64,000 bases of DNA from assembly GCA_027574665.1 (NCBI GenBank), contig CM050648.1, positions 63,815,363-63,879,362 on the forward strand, in the 5' to 3' direction. Position 1 is the stretch's first letter. Each line of letters begins with the position of its first letter. The notes under the pieces are model-generated. The model did not search any database. It was not told where the DNA came from and saw only the letters and a program-made list of their open reading frames with translations. Positions 1 through 10,629 of the stretch are shown here, piece by piece. The position numbers and the translations under genes were made by a program. The stretch is from Rhynochetos jubatus. Taxonomy: Eukaryota; Chordata; Aves; Eurypygiformes; Rhynochetidae.

Positions 1-150
1 AAGGCATAAATGGGAAGAAGGAGTCAAGGGACTGTGACAAGAGGCCAGGACCCTTGCCTCCCTTGCCGTGTCACCCCAATCACCATGATAGTGGGCCCTG
101 TGCCAAGTCCACACGAGGTCAGTGACTGGCAGCTGGTGTGAGGAGCTGAA

Positions 151-352
151 CATAGAATAGCATCATATAACAGAATCACTGAATCATTTAGGTTGGAAAA
201 GACCTTTAAGATCATCAAGTCCAACCGTTAACCCAGCACTGCCAAGAACACCACTAAACCGTGTCCCTAAGCGCCACGTCTAAATGTCTCTTAAATACCT
301 CCAGGGATGGTGACCCAACCACTTCCCTGGGCAGCCTGTTCCGGTGCTTGAA
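151..352 (-). mobile_element. CR1 retrotransposon 3' end, 5'-truncated
   Basis: This is the 3' end of a chicken-repeat-1 (CR1) LINE lying on the minus strand. Read on the plus strand it starts with a degenerate 'catagaat..cagaatcactgaat' head, which is the reverse complement of the 8-bp 3' repeat of CR1. It continues into 'ttaggttggaaaagaccttt' and 'aagatcatcaagtccaacc', and later 'cctgggcagcctgttcc'. These are standard landmarks of the CR1 3' UTR and the end of ORF2. The minus-strand reading through 'LPREVVGSPSLEVFKRHLD' is the typical translation of this part of CR1. Similarity fades after about 350, so the copy is 5'-truncated, as most CR1 copies are. Its wording differs from the 50.9 and 62.4 kb copies, which suggests a different and probably older subfamily. 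Confidence 0.93.
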
Positions 353-1484
353 CCCATGTTCCCCGCGCTGCCCCCAGCTGTAAGAACTGGAGAGGGGTGA
401 CTGGTAAGATTTCAGCCAGGAGGTGGGGAGTTGCTCTGCCACAGGACCTGGGACAAAGCTGGCTGGTTTTTCAGACCCCTGCCCACCGCCGGGCTTGACA
501 TCTGCTCCTGAAACCTGTCCTGTTCCCACCTCTGCCTCCTGGAGAAGGCAGCGTGGCAGAGCATTAACCACACCCTAGCACACTCCTAATTTCAGGGTGG
601 CCCCTTCCAACAGAATGAATGGGAGCACAGCTGCTTCTGCAAGGGGCATGTGGCCACATACTGGCTTTACTTTCAAGAGTTTTCTACTCAGACTCCACAC
701 CGCTCTGCTGTAGGGCAGGCGTAGCAGCCATAGTCTGCTTATAAAAAAATGCCGGTGAATGGGATATTTGCATGAATGACCTCATTTTTCACTTGCTCAC
801 TAGATCATTTTTAAAAGGAAGTATTTGATTGGTTGGTAGCCAAGTGTTTTCTCTATGACTACCAAATGTGCTTAGTCCCTATTAAGGGTAAAATTATCTC
901 CAAAGTTCAGAGGCAATTTCCAGACCCTGTAAGATTTGCACGCACAAGAGACTGACAGCAACGTTATTATTCAATCTTTTCCCACCACATTTAAAAAAAA
1001 TGTGGTTTTCCAGATCATCCTGACTTAGAAAGGCGAAGTGGAAAATGTCCAAAAAAGGCATTACTTCGTCTAATGCCGTTTATTTAGCACACATACAATC
1101 CTACTGGCCTTCCGCTTTATCAAAAGCAAGGGGATGTGTGACTACTTTATCGCACCTAAAGTTTCTGCCTATCTGGACTCGCATAGGTGCATTCGGCAGC
1201 TTCCTCAGCTCTACAGCTAATGAGAAATCCCATGAGTTTTACACTTAAACTTCATCAGAGATAGGAATGGAAGAATGTAACCATCAAAGCTATTGCAGAG
1301 TCCTCCACTCCCTGACCTTTGGGACCATAAACCCATGAATGAGTTACATTCATCCACATACTAGCGCTTTTTTTTCATCGGTAATGCAAACCGGGTTTAG
1401 AACTCCACCTATTAATCTAAATTGAATTTCACATGAGCTGTTCACGAGCAGATACTCAGTCCTTACCAAGGACCTGTCCCTTTT
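353..1484. other. Non-coding stretch, no gene seen
   Basis: The first 200 bases after the CR1 end are GC-richer and open on the minus strand, continuing the frame that reads out of the CR1. No splice signals or recognisable protein are seen. From about 720 the sequence becomes AT-rich. A 67-codon plus-strand frame at 1045-1248 has no recognisable features. Confidence 0.6.
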
Positions 1485-2130
1485 TCACTCAGTCAGCTTT
1501 GGTCCCAGGGCAGGGGCAAGCCCGGTCGAAGAACCTGCTGCTGAGCGGATGAATGAGGCGAGAGGAAGGACCGCGCCAGCTGGCGGAGCTGAGGTGGCTG
1601 ATCTGGATCCCAGGCCATTACTGTCTGGCCATGGCTGTGTCTGTGCCTCCCTGCCCCCAGTATGTTGTGGTTCATGTTCCCCAATTCCCGGGCGTTGCCT
1701 GCAGCCTGCTGCAGCATGGGATGCAGGAACAGCACATCTCTCCCCTGCTCGCGAGGTTCTGCGCTGGGTCTGACTCCGGTTGCAACCGTATATACAGGGT
1801 TTTGCAGGAGGGGGACGCTCCACTCATTTGCTGCAGGAGGCAGTTTTTCTCTCTGAGACTCATTTTTGCAGCCTCAGAATGGGTCAGTACTTTTAGAACT
1901 GTCCTCACTACTGCCTTAATGAAATACTCTGAGACCTTTTCTGACCCTGGCAGAGCAAACCATGGCACGAGACATGCATAGTACCTGTGCTTGGAACCGT
2001 GTTTTGGCATTTTTACCTGGCACGGGGCGTAGCAAGGGTTGCATCCATTCAACAATGTCTGCCAAAGCATTTTTGCACCTTCCCTGAGTTGGCTGTGCAA
2101 TCAGAGGTGGTCACACAGGTAAAAGGGAAT
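1485..2130. other. GC-richer, stop-poor patch with overlapping open frames on both strands
   Basis: This patch has more C+G and more CpG than its surroundings, mainly in 1500-1820. Two 142-codon frames overlap antiparallel here (plus 1553-1981, minus 1672-2100), and a 112-codon minus frame lies at 1485-1823. Overlap of this kind on both strands is what a low stop-codon density produces and is not evidence of a gene. None of the translations shows a domain I recognise. It could be a decayed CpG island or an old repeat. It ends where the plus-strand CR1 end begins. Confidence 0.5.
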
Positions 2131-2217
2131 GAAGGTGTCCCTGCCCATGGCAGGGGGATTGGAACTAGATGATCCTTAAGGTCCCTTCCAACCCAAACCA
2201 TTCTGTGATTCTATGAA
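2131..2217 (+). mobile_element. CR1 retrotransposon 3' terminus, strongly truncated
   Basis: Plus-strand CR1 end reading 'gaaggtgtccctgcccatgg', 'ggaactagatgatcc', 'aaggtcccttccaaccc', 'aaaccattctgtgattctat'. This is almost exactly the avian CR1 3' UTR, and it finishes in the ATTCTRTG-type 3' repeat. Fewer than 90 bases remain, so this is a dead-on-arrival insertion. It is the only plus-strand CR1 in the window and shares its wording with the 50.9 and 62.4 kb copies. Confidence 0.95.
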
Positions 2218-3373
2218 ATATACTTTGAATAGAACAGAAAGTCTGTCCCAAAGACAAGCCAGAGGAAAAAAAAAAACCCCTGCTAGGATATAATGGCAAT
2301 CCAGTATGGATTAATTCAGTTTCTCTGAGTACTCCAGGGTGGTAGATCAGGAAAGTATAAGCCGAGAAGTGTCCACTCAGTTAAAGACTTTTAGGATAAA
2401 AATAGCCTGTCAGTACAAAGTGAATCAGAACCCAAAGATTCAGTGGGCTGACTGAATTATACTTTGGGACTTTTCCAGTGGAAAGTTAAACATTTGTTTG
2501 TGTTCAGATTTGGGAAGTGAATAAACAGTACCTGAAAGTAAAGAGAAGAAAAAGAGATTCCTCAGCCCTGATTGGTCCGATGTAATTTTGCAGTTCAAAA
2601 CCCCAAAAGAATACCATCCAGACACACCTGTGTGCCAAGTTTCGACCTGATGCGATTTGATACAGGTGAGATATTAAAGCCCGAAGACCAAGTTAACAAT
2701 GGAACCAGTGCCAGACTGTTAGCGGTAGTAAAAGGGTAGCGGCTGCCATTGTCATAGAAAGTTACACGTTTTTCACAGCACAGTGGGGCAGCTGATAAGC
2801 CCCCAGCCTGCCCGCTGGCTGCCTTTAATTTGCCCCTAGTTTGTTTCGCCAGCAAGACTCTGCTACTGACCTTGTGTTTGCTTCATGGGGAATTAGAGCC
2901 GTAAAGCGCCTAGAATATTTTTAATATCAAGAGCATTTTGCCTCATTTCTTCATTGTCTTTGTAATTTAAATATCCTGTTGTGTAAGCCTAAAGGCAGGA
3001 AGTGAGCTATACAAACCCTTACAATAACAGTATTAGGTTGCAGATAAGTCCATGTGCTCAGTGGTATTTTATTTTATTTTTTTTTTCTCCCCCGGGTAAT
3101 ACAAGTTTTGCAAATGCTAGAACAGATTGTGCTTTCTCTTAGGAGTGCATTGAAAATCTCTCAAAGTGAGCTTTGTCTGTTATGCACGCACACACAAAAT
3201 ACTCTCCCGATAACAAGTGATGACTTTGGCTCGTGATGCCAGGCTTTAATTATTTAGCTTCACGCCCTGTTTGTGTTTCTGCCGTGAAACCCAAGCCTCT
3301 TCAGCCGTCAGGGACAGGGTGGTGGGGTAGGTGCCTACCTGTCCTCTCTGTTATTCTTTTCCCTCCAACTCAG
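2218..3373. other. AT-rich non-coding stretch
   Basis: No gene, RNA or repeat is recognised. There is a short A run at about 2263-2274 and a T-rich run at 3070-3088. The 86-codon minus frame at 2595-2855 looks like chance. Confidence 0.55.
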
Positions 3374-3572
3374 CACTGTTTTAATGCAAATCAAACCCTC
3401 GGTTCCATAGCTGGCACAGATATATCCTTACACTTCACGCACCTGGCAGCCAGCTTTCCTGCTGAGGCTGCTGCTGAACTGGATCCTTCCCTCTCCTGGC
3501 GATTACACTTGGCTCTCTGCCATAGAAGACAACAAGAACGTCTTCACAGGTGATAAACACAAGATTTATATG

Positions 3573-3586
3573 TATATATATATATA
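3573..3586. repeat. (TA)7 microsatellite
   Basis: Seven perfect TA dinucleotides inside a longer T/A tract. This is an ordinary short simple repeat. Confidence 0.9.
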
Positions 3587-3935
3587 CCTGGATTTATGGG
3601 CCTAAGGTAGAGAGCTCTGTTAGTAGTATGTTAACAGTAATATTTAGAGTTTCTCAAATGAATCAAACCATTTTTGCAAGCCAGATGGATAACTAGCATG
3701 TCAAACCACAAGCAACCCATGTAACCCACCAGTGCCACATTTAACAAACGTAGGGCATGATTTCTGAACCCATTCTCCTTTAATGAGATTATAATCCTGA
3801 CCGTCCTGTTCTTACTGCAGTCAGAGGTAGCCTTGCTGCCAAGTGGCTCACGAGCAGTAGGCTTGTGCGCTTGCATAACTGATCCCGAATTACACACGGT
3901 GACTATCTATAGGTTGTAATCCCGAACACGACGAA

Positions 3936-4042
3936 ACGTTTGACGTTGGCATGGGTTTGCACGAGCACGTTTGCACCCACATGGCATGTACACGTTTGTA
4001 TCACGTGCACAGCGTTACGTGTAATCAGATTATTACATTTGT
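3936..4042. repeat. Degenerate 25-bp tandem repeat rich in ACGT
   Basis: Six ACGT tetramers fall within 85 bases (at about 3936, 3943, 3967, 3992, 4003 and 4017). 'CGTTT' or 'CGTGT' starts recur at 3937, 3968, 3993 and 4018, giving spacings of 31, 25 and 25. 'CACGTTTG' appears twice, exactly 25 bases apart. One site is a perfect CACGTG E-box (4002-4007). This is an old, diverged tandem array or repeat element. Confidence 0.5.
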
Positions 4043-4045
4043 GTA

Positions 4046-7000
4046 TATGCACAGTGTGAAGAGGAAAAATTGCCTGACGCTTCACTTTTATTAGCCTGGC
4101 TTCACGGAGAGCTAAATTTTATCAGAGTTTAGCCATTTCTGCTGTCATTTGCATGCACAGTGTTGTCTGATTCAGGCTCAAGTTCTAATGAAAATCTCAG
4201 CCAGAACTGTTTAGCTCTTTCTGAGAGTAAGAAAGATTAACGGAAACCAGGGTGTTTTGCCCATCTTGAAACATTCTGGATCTTCTCTGGGAATTGTTCT
4301 AACACCTCCACAATTTGAAGCCAAAGTCTGAAAAATCCAAAGAGGCCCCCTGTGCTAGGGCTTTGCCTTTTGCTATTCTTGTTATACATTTGGCTGTGTT
4401 GTAAGTCTGTGAAAAATCACAGTTTGCACATGCTCCATCACTACCTCTTCAATTGGAGTCGCTAAATTCTAAGAAGGTTCTGCTGTAACTGAGGATGCTT
4501 AGGTTTCTCACAGCTGGTAGCGCCGCCTGAATCACATATGCCACGTCCTCAGCTATAGACTAGTGTCCTCACTATTCCATGCTCGAATATATTATTCTAG
4601 GATAGATTACAGGGGCAAAGCCAACATTTCACTACACTGAGAACTCAGAGCAGTAAGGTTGGGATGAGTTCCAACAGCAACTGCTAAGAGGGAGGTAAAT
4701 TAATTTATGTTCATGAAGCGTTCAAATATTGCAGAACTGGTCACCACAGAAAATCTCAAGAGGAATTTAATTATTCCTTTTTGAGAGAAGTGTTTGAATA
4801 GCATATGGTAAATAAGGCATGGGATAACAAACTGCTTTGAAAGTAAGAAAATGCAGGATTGCTGCTAATTCCCGAAACTTAAATGATACTTTGCAATAAA
4901 ATCAGTATGTGGCTGTGAAATTAAAGATGATGCTATAAAGCACACATGTAAGGGGCTGCCAGACATCCTCAGTACTGGCACTTTCTGTATTATTTATTTT
5001 GTCTACATGGCTTAAGAACATAGCAGAGAACCTAGTACCTTTAACGTGTGTTTATACATTCGCACATGGCTATAGACAGCTTGCCTCCAGTTCAAAATCG
5101 TCAAATATTGGTGGACCATGCAGTGGTTAGTAGTAAATTGCGTTTGACAATTAAAAAAAAGGCAGGAATAGCTAACCTGAAGTTATCACAGACAATGATT
5201 TACTAGACATAATGGTCAACCCACAGCATAGAGCTTTCAGCTGTTCCCCCCCCTCCCCGTCCCCAGAGTATTAAAACCTGCGATAACCAGTGAGGTACGG
5301 AGTGAGTGGCTCTCTGGAGTTTCCATTCATGTCTCAGCCAGCTCTAAACAGAACACCCAGGGGGAACTGTCTACAATAAACTTCTCTTTGTCTTCACCTC
5401 TTCCAGCTGCAGTAAGCGAGGAGCTCCATTTTCAGCTATGGAAATGAAGCGTGATTTCATTTTTATGAGATCTTATTTCAGTAGCCTTCTTTGAATAATA
5501 AACAGCTATTAACTTTCAGAGCGCAGAGAAGGACGTACAGCTTTTAAGGCACATCCTGTTTCGCGGATTCTGGGACATAAACTACTTAAGAGAAAGAAAC
5601 TGTAGAAATAAATGTGAGATAACAAAATAGTTCCCGGCACAGTGAGGTTGTCTGTCTGCCTGCACTCTTGCCCTTGTAATTATATATGTTGGGCCTGATT
5701 CCCTGACTTCATCTGAGACCCCTTGGGGGAAAACAGAAACAACATACTGGAGAATCACGTTCTTTTCCCAACACTTATTTTTTGGTGGGCCAGTCTAGTG
5801 TGGTGCTACAAAGTCTCCCAAGAACTTCACAGAACTTACATGATGGATGTCTTTTGCCTTGCTGGAAGGGTGAGTATGGTACCGCCAGTGCGGCGTTGTT
5901 TCCCGACAGCCCATTTATGCAGGTTTTAGTGTTAAATTCAACTTCCTAACAAGCTTAAGAAGTACAGCATCACATTTGATTTGGTTTCGCAAATGTCTGG
6001 AACTTTTCATGTGGAATTAGACGATCTCAGTCTTCAAGCCTAATGAACTCAGATAAAACTCAGCAGGCTGTCCTGTTAGAAACTAATTTTTGTTGTACAA
6101 AGGCAGCTCCTTGCTCCTCTTTTCTTGCATTGCATTTGTTGACTTGTCTCAGAGGCTCGTAAGCTATCAGCTCTCTTATTGATCCGCTCTAGAGTCACTT
6201 GAAAACGTAATTTTGAAAGCAGCATTTCAGCACCTCTCCTTGTTTGATCTCTTTGCTGTGGCGAACTGTGGCACGGTTTTCCAAGCACTAGGCTGAAAAT
6301 CAATGGGTTTGTTTTTTTAATGCTTAATAATACATATTTTTAAAAATCTTTCCATCTGTCTAATTGTATTTAAAATGCCTCTTTCTAGGTTACATTTTCT
6401 GCTTTATTAAAATCTGTCCTAGGATTCACGACCCTTCACTTTAATTTAGCTACAAATTGATTCTTAAAGTATCACATTTAATAGCCTTTGGGGTTTGATG
6501 CGCAAACTATTCTGACGTCTATTCATAGACCTTTATAATGGGACCCACTCCAGTTTATCCCTTGAACTGTCAGGCTCTCTGGGAAATAATAGCTCCTGAC
6601 AGTTGTAGAGTTAAAATATAGGATTAATGATCAGCTTTTAATGTGCAAATGGCGTATTCAGCTTTCCTCTTACCCATCTTATTTAATGCAAATTCACTGT
6701 TGAAACAGGTAGCATGAGTTGCTTCTCTCACTAAACATAGATTAATCTATCAGGGTAAATTCCTGAATCAAAATAGAAATTTGGATACACAGCACAAAGT
6801 ACATGCAGGGCACTGCATCCATGCTGACTTATAAACAAGTATTTCTTCCTCTGCCAAGTCCATCATTTATTTTTAAGGTTTCAAAACCCCACTTTCACAC
6901 GAAAATAAAAATAGCCGTGCATCGCAGCAACCAATTTAACCAGCAGGAAGGAGTCTGCCCTTCTCTGTTAAACACAGCTGTAGAAAGCCCCACAGAGTTT

Positions 7001-7048
7001 GATTTAATTGTTTCCAATAGGCCAAAACAATCTGCTACCTGCACTTAG
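4046..7048. other. AT-rich non-coding stretch
   Basis: No gene is recognised. Short frames of 68-81 codons (5723-5929 plus, 6076-6303 minus, 6803-7048 plus) have no flanking splice signals that I trust and no familiar sequence. A C-rich quadruplex motif at 5246-5264 is listed separately. Confidence 0.6.
5246..5264 (-). other. G-quadruplex motif on minus strand (C8-T-C4-GT-C4)
   Basis: The plus strand carries runs of 8, 4 and 4 C separated by one and two bases. The 8-run can be split to give four G tracts on the minus strand, which fits the G3+N1-7 rule with very short loops. Folding is inferred, not shown. Confidence 0.5.
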
Positions 7049-7086
7049 TAAAAAATAAAAATAGAAAAAAAAAAAAAAAAAAAAAA
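7049..7086 (+). repeat. A-rich tail ending in about 22 A
   Basis: An A-rich stretch contains AATAAA about 10 bases before a run of roughly 22 A. This arrangement can mark the end of a retroposed transcript. However, I find no matching target-site duplication and no parent protein upstream, so a plain simple repeat is equally likely. Confidence 0.6.
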
Positions 7087-8463
7087 GGATTTCTATAGTG
7101 AAGCATGGAGCAGCTCATGTTTTCATTAGGAGATTAATAACATGTTTTCAGTACTGGACCTTAAGAATCATATGGTAATTTTTGATTGCGGCATCCTATT
7201 AAAAACTGCCTATGTATACAAAATTAGATTATTTGTTTAGAAAATGTTATATACTCTTGTAATTGGAAAATGCATTTTAAACGATGGTATAATAAGAAGC
7301 ATTTGTCCATTATGCTCTGCAGTGATAGGCAGCACTGCGTCCGAGGAGTGGAGCGTGGGAAGGAGACGTTGGATCAAGGTGACATTTAGGGAACCTTGCA
7401 CCTTTCTTAGAGCATCTGGAAGAAAAAGGATTTAAGGGTTTAAGTTAAATGAAAATCAAAACATATAAAAATAAAATAAACACTGAGTCATTCAGAAAAA
7501 TCTTTTGCATTTAAGCCAGCCACACGCCTACCCATACGTCTCTAATAACCACTAGCTTTCCCAAGAACACGAAACAGAAAGGTGTCCCTCAAAAGACTTA
7601 ATCCTCGCAGTGCTGAGTGCCTTAAGCTGCCAATAAACCAAAGAGTGAATTCTGCTGTCTGCAATGATTCCTTTGAAAGGAGTAACCTCAGAGAGGCAGG
7701 CGGGTATAAGTACCCTGAGCGTGAAGGAAGAAGAGCAAAAATACGCAGCACATCACATACAGGCGACTTCGTGTCTTCTCTTGTTATTGCCTGTAGCCTT
7801 GCATACATGCTTTAACACACTAACAGGGAAGCATACAATTAACATTATTTGGGAAACCTTGTTCCAACAGCTTCTAAACAGCCTCCAGGGATTTCTTTTG
7901 TTGTTTTGATAACAGTGTCAATTGACTTGGATAAGTGATGTATCCTTGATGGCTCTCGAGAAACATAAGCTAAATTTAAATTAACCTCACAGTCATTGTT
8001 TATAACATCCTTAGCTATTCTGCTGCTGATTTTCCACTGCTTTCTACCTTGTATTCACAGCTGTGCAAAGCAAGTCAAAACAGCAGTCAGGCAGCAGCGT
8101 TCCACAGACGTGCTGCGTGCACATTGCTTTGGTGTAAATTAGGGGCGGTTTAGCAGAGAATTGGTGGTTGCAGACATGCTGATAAATATGTATTTAATAA
8201 CCATAGCAGGCAACACGTCTCCAAATGGACTAAAGCTGTGATCTGGCACCCGATGGGCCGGACGATGCTTTAGCTGCCCTGTGCAATTTCTGACCCTCAC
8301 CAGCAACTCGTTCCTCCCATGTCCTTCCTGCAGTGTTGTCCTGGCTGTGCAGTAGGCTGGATGGCAGACCTGACTCCTTGGAAAAAAACCCTCCACATCA
8401 TCCAGAAAAGGTAGAATAGACAAATAAATGGAAATATAAGAATAAAGTGTGATTTTTTTTCAG
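7087..8463. other. Non-coding stretch upstream of the candidate exon
   Basis: Mostly AT-rich. Two segments look mildly exon-like. At 7323-7378, AG and GT boundaries enclose 56 open bases. At 7582-7815 a 77-codon frame overlaps an 88-codon minus frame. Neither is convincing. The 56-base segment cannot join the 8464 exon directly, because its only frame with the right end phase begins with two stop codons. Confidence 0.45.
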
Positions 8464-8647
8464 GGGTTCAGCTCCCTCACCCGTTTTACCGCATAACAGG
8501 ACAGACCAGTACAAGGCCAAGGCCAACAAGAAGCAGCGGCAGGTGGAGAGAAGGTTGCTGGCAGACCTTCCTGAAAAGTTGTCCATCAGATTACACCAGG
8601 AGAAACCAGAGTATTGTAAATTCCGGCCAGGGATCTCCCTTCCATGA
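8464..8647 (+). CDS. Candidate terminal coding exon, unknown protein (C-terminal 60 residues)
   Basis: A textbook 3' splice site (eight T then CAG at 8461-8463) opens into a frame of one leading base plus 61 codons, ending in TGA at 8645-8647. The same frame is closed by TGA only five codons upstream of the splice site, so the frame is open almost exactly over the predicted exon. The translation begins GSAPSPVLPHNR and continues into a charged, helix-like stretch with 'KANKKQRQVERRLLADLPEK'. It ends '..CKFRPGISLP'. Codons favour G/C in the third position although the region is AT-rich, which supports real coding. The entry phase is 2 (two bases would come from the previous exon). I do not recognise the family. 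Counter-evidence: a second frame, starting one base out, is also open from 8415 to 8822, and a donor-like GAG/GTAACG at 8658/8659 would allow a 195-base internal exon in that frame. An ATTAAA lies near 9801. A chance frame is still possible. Confidence 0.3.
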
Positions 8648-9331
8648 GAAGCAGGGAGGTAACGGCAGAGCTACGGCTCATCTCCAGCCTTTTCATGCCT
8701 TGCTGCCGCTATGGCTTCCAGGCTTCCCTGGACAGAGGGAGTGTGACGTTTTCCCGACACAAGGTATTGTTTGTCCTGCAATACATACACAGGGAGGCAG
8801 TTTGTACTCAGGCTCGGAGCTTTAATTTTGAACACACCGAAGCTCTCGGCTTACACTGGCTCCGGAGCACTTTCAGCTTGCAAAATGGTTGTTGTGCTCA
8901 GCGGAAATCAAACCCATGGTTTCTAAATTATTTGACCCTTTTTTGTATTCTGAGATAATTTTCTCTGGAGATATGTTTTTAGACAAAGATTATTTTTTTA
9001 GACTTTCTGCAAAACCCTCTCAGAGTTCACTTAAATGAAAGATATAAATGAAAAGGTTAGACCTTGCATTTATCGAGTTTCATCGTTAAAAACTTTAAGT
9101 CACTTGTGGTTGATTTGATTTCACAGTCATAGCCAGTAAACTTCTAATATTTCCTTTCCAAGTTGCTTGTTGGGAATTTAAAAATACAGATCACAAAAAG
9201 TGCAGCTCACAACAAGACAAAAATAATTTACTAATCCAGCCAGCAGAGAGTAACTGACCTTAGAATTCAGCTAACGAAGGGGAAAAATCACTGTAAACCA
9301 GGAACTGCAATGCATATCAGAAGGCCAGTCT

Positions 9332-9356
9332 GGGGACTGGGGTGGGGAAAGGGGGG
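9332..9356 (+). other. Strong G-quadruplex motif (G4-ACT-G4-T-G4-AAA-G6)
   Basis: Four runs of at least four G are separated by loops of 3, 1 and 3 bases. This is the strongest plus-strand quadruplex motif I found in the window. Four-tetrad motifs with such short loops are usually very stable in vitro. No gene is visible next to it, so any role is unknown. Confidence 0.7.
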
Positions 9357-10603
9357 CTGCAAGGACAGAGGAGTTGCTGATGGCTATGGAGACTCACCCA
9401 CTTGAAGTATCCCAGAAAACAGATCCAGCAAAGGTAGGAACCCTCTCCCACACAATCTTGTAATTCATCAGTCCACCCAATTCCGAAAAGGCACCTATGA
9501 CTCAGAGTACGCTTAATATTTCGCTTTGTCTTCAGCCTAGCTATTGTGGCTAGTGTTTGGGGAAAACAAGGGATGGGTCTTTGATACCGGGATACCTGTC
9601 TGCTGGCGCAGGCAGCAGCACGTACTGCTGTGAGCACTGAATCCCAGTCAGACACGGGTTGGAAACCCCACCTGTCTCCCCTCTTTTCCCCGGAGCTTGC
9701 TCTTGCTGTAGCAGGAAAAAAAGGACCACTTCACATACACACCCTTCCAAGGCTACCCGGTTCAATGAAGCATTTTTTTTCATCCCAGCTATTAGCTGAC
9801 TTATTAAAGTGAAAAAAACCAGATAGAAAACTGGAATCTAAACATCTGTGATTCGGGGGGAGAATGACTCCCATCTCAGCCTGGTGAAACACACCGCTGC
9901 CCTGATTTCACGTGGCTAAGTGGGCATGATTGAAGGGAAAGGTCTCTCCCAGCTCACAGTTTTGTCCTGAGGCCATTCAATCTCCCAGCTTTTTGTTTTG
10001 TTTTATTTGTATTTTCTGACCTTGCATAACTTTAAAATGGCCATGCATAATTTTTTGGACAGTTTCCATTTGGGGCAGAAACCCTTCTTGACAGGTTCAG
10101 CAAAGGCTGCAATTTAATAGATGCATTTCCAATTCTCTAAAACCAGGGTTCGAAGTGCTCAGACACCAGTTTCAGCACTACCGGGATCACAACACCGCAG
10201 AGTACGTGCAAGCATGTGTTATTTTTGTTTGTCTGCAGTTTTACTGCTGGTTTATGTGCTATTTGGATATAACTAGGGGGTCAGATTCAATCCCAGTCAG
10301 CGCTGTCTTACAATGATATAAACCCCCAAGGGAGACGGAGGTGGGAAGTCTGTTGGTTGAGTAATTTGCCAAAACCTAAACCATAATCCCTCTGCGGCTG
10401 AGGGGGACCTCAGCAGCCCCCTGACGTTGGTTCTGCCAGCCGTAGGAGTTACAGGACTTGCTGACCCAGCGCGTCCCCCACAGCCGCTGTTAACGGCCAT
10501 AAACCAAAGCAAATGCCTGACCTCACGCCAGTGGAAAGTCTGAAGGGGGAGGAGGGCCTGGTGGGAACTTTATCTCTTTAGGGAGTGAATCCCACTGTGG
10601 CGC

Positions 10604-10629
10604 GGGGGGGCTTGGTAGGGCAGGAGGGG
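10604..10629 (+). other. G-quadruplex motif, moderate
   Basis: A run of seven G (which can be split), then GGG, then GGGG, with loops of 7 and 5 bases. It fits the G3+N1-7 rule, but the long loops make it weaker than the 9332 motif. Confidence 0.4.

Noticed and set aside
1553-2100. Two overlapping 142-codon frames on opposite strands
   Set aside because: Both arise from one stop-poor patch. They cannot both be real and neither resembles a protein family.
7323-7378. 56-base exon-like segment with AG and GT borders
   Set aside because: Too short to judge, and the frame needed to join the 8464 exon starts with two stop codons.
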